Of a DNA stretch of 5,078 nucleotides, positions 4,900 to 5,078 are shown piece by piece. The notes beneath the pieces are model-generated. The model ran no database searches, was not told the origin of the DNA, and worked only from the letters and a program-made list of their open reading frames with translations. The stretch comes from Gemmatimonadales bacterium (GTDB taxonomy: Bacteria; Gemmatimonadota; Gemmatimonadetes; Gemmatimonadales; GWC2-71-9), in the NCBI GenBank assembly GCA_013813145.1, contig JACCSE010000152.1, forward strand, positions 1 to 5,078, in the 5' to 3' direction. A program made the translations under genes and the position numbers. The first letter of the stretch is position 1. Every line of letters starts with the position of its first letter.

Positions 4900-5078
4900 A
4901 TGCCACGCCCCAGCATCATCGCCCATCGAGGCGCGTCCGGCTACGAGTACGAGAACTCGCGCGCGGCCTTCCGTCGCGCCGTCATGCTCGACGCCGACGG
5001 CATCGAGCTCGACGTGCACGCCACGCGCGACGGCGCCATCGTGGTGCACCACGACTTCGAGATCGCGGGGGTCGGCCC
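4900..5078 (+). CDS. Glycerophosphodiester phosphodiesterase, N-terminal part (runs off right edge)
   Basis: The enzyme family splits glycerophosphodiesters into glycerol-3-phosphate and an alcohol, recycling phospholipid headgroups. The 59 residues visible carry the diagnostic motifs in order: IIAHRGASG (6-14; H9 and R10 catalytic), YENS (17-20; the usual PENT position, with E18 a metal ligand), GIELDVHATRDG (34-45; E36 and D38 metal ligands) and VVHHD (48-52; catalytic/metal H51). YEYENS in place of the usual proline-containing PENT/PENS is a small variation. The ATG at 4900 is the only start that keeps the short N-terminus before the first HRG strand, as in the family. There is no ribosome site; TATCTT lies 8 bases upstream. 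It points away from the sigma gene with 58 bp between starts, so the two could share a control region. The frame stays open to the window end. It is not obviously part of the stress operon. Confidence 0.92.
   Translation, partial: MPRPSIIAHRGASGYEYENSRAAFRRAVMLDADGIELDVHATRDGAIVVHHDFEIAGVG

Overview
This is a GC-rich bacterial window (roughly two-thirds G+C by eye). It is dominated by one leftward block of seven genes, with one divergent gene at the right edge. Gene style, base composition and the gene set (ECF sigma factor, zinc-finger anti-sigma, Spy-like periplasmic protein, NfeD, FloA) suggest a Gram-negative-type or diderm soil or environmental lineage. Gemmatimonadota is my best guess, from general familiarity only; no marker gene in the window settles it.

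Layout, right to left. The start of a rightward glycerophosphodiester phosphodiesterase gene (4900 to the window end) faces away from the main block. A 58-bp divergent intergenic region follows. Then, on the minus strand, come an ECF sigma-70 factor (4841-4293), a membrane-anchored zinc-finger anti-sigma factor (4296-3769) and a secreted Spy/CpxP-like LTxxQ protein with a His-rich tail (3772-3233). These three are chained by ATGA-type overlaps. After 58 bp comes a long-form NfeD membrane Ser-Lys protease (3174-1864), then a 99-bp gap carrying an unusual palindrome built of 7-bp units. Next are the flotillin-like scaffold FloA (1764-766) and, 3 bp later, a single-pass membrane protein of unknown function (762-214). 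Beyond a 54-bp gap with a small hairpin, the N-terminus of an ATP-grasp-like protein (159 to the left edge) begins.

How the genes may work together. The sigma/anti-sigma/Spy trio looks like an envelope-stress or metal-sensing module. NfeD and FloA are a known partner pair of membrane-microdomain proteins. In Bacillus subtilis the equivalent pair (yqeZ-floA) is driven by the ECF factor SigW. Here an ECF sigma gene lies directly upstream of the pair on the same strand, and a CTTAAC-N16-CGTC promoter-like sequence precedes the sigma gene. I infer, but cannot show, that the block is a self-regulated membrane-stress operon. No mobile elements, CRISPR arrays, tRNA or rRNA genes were seen.
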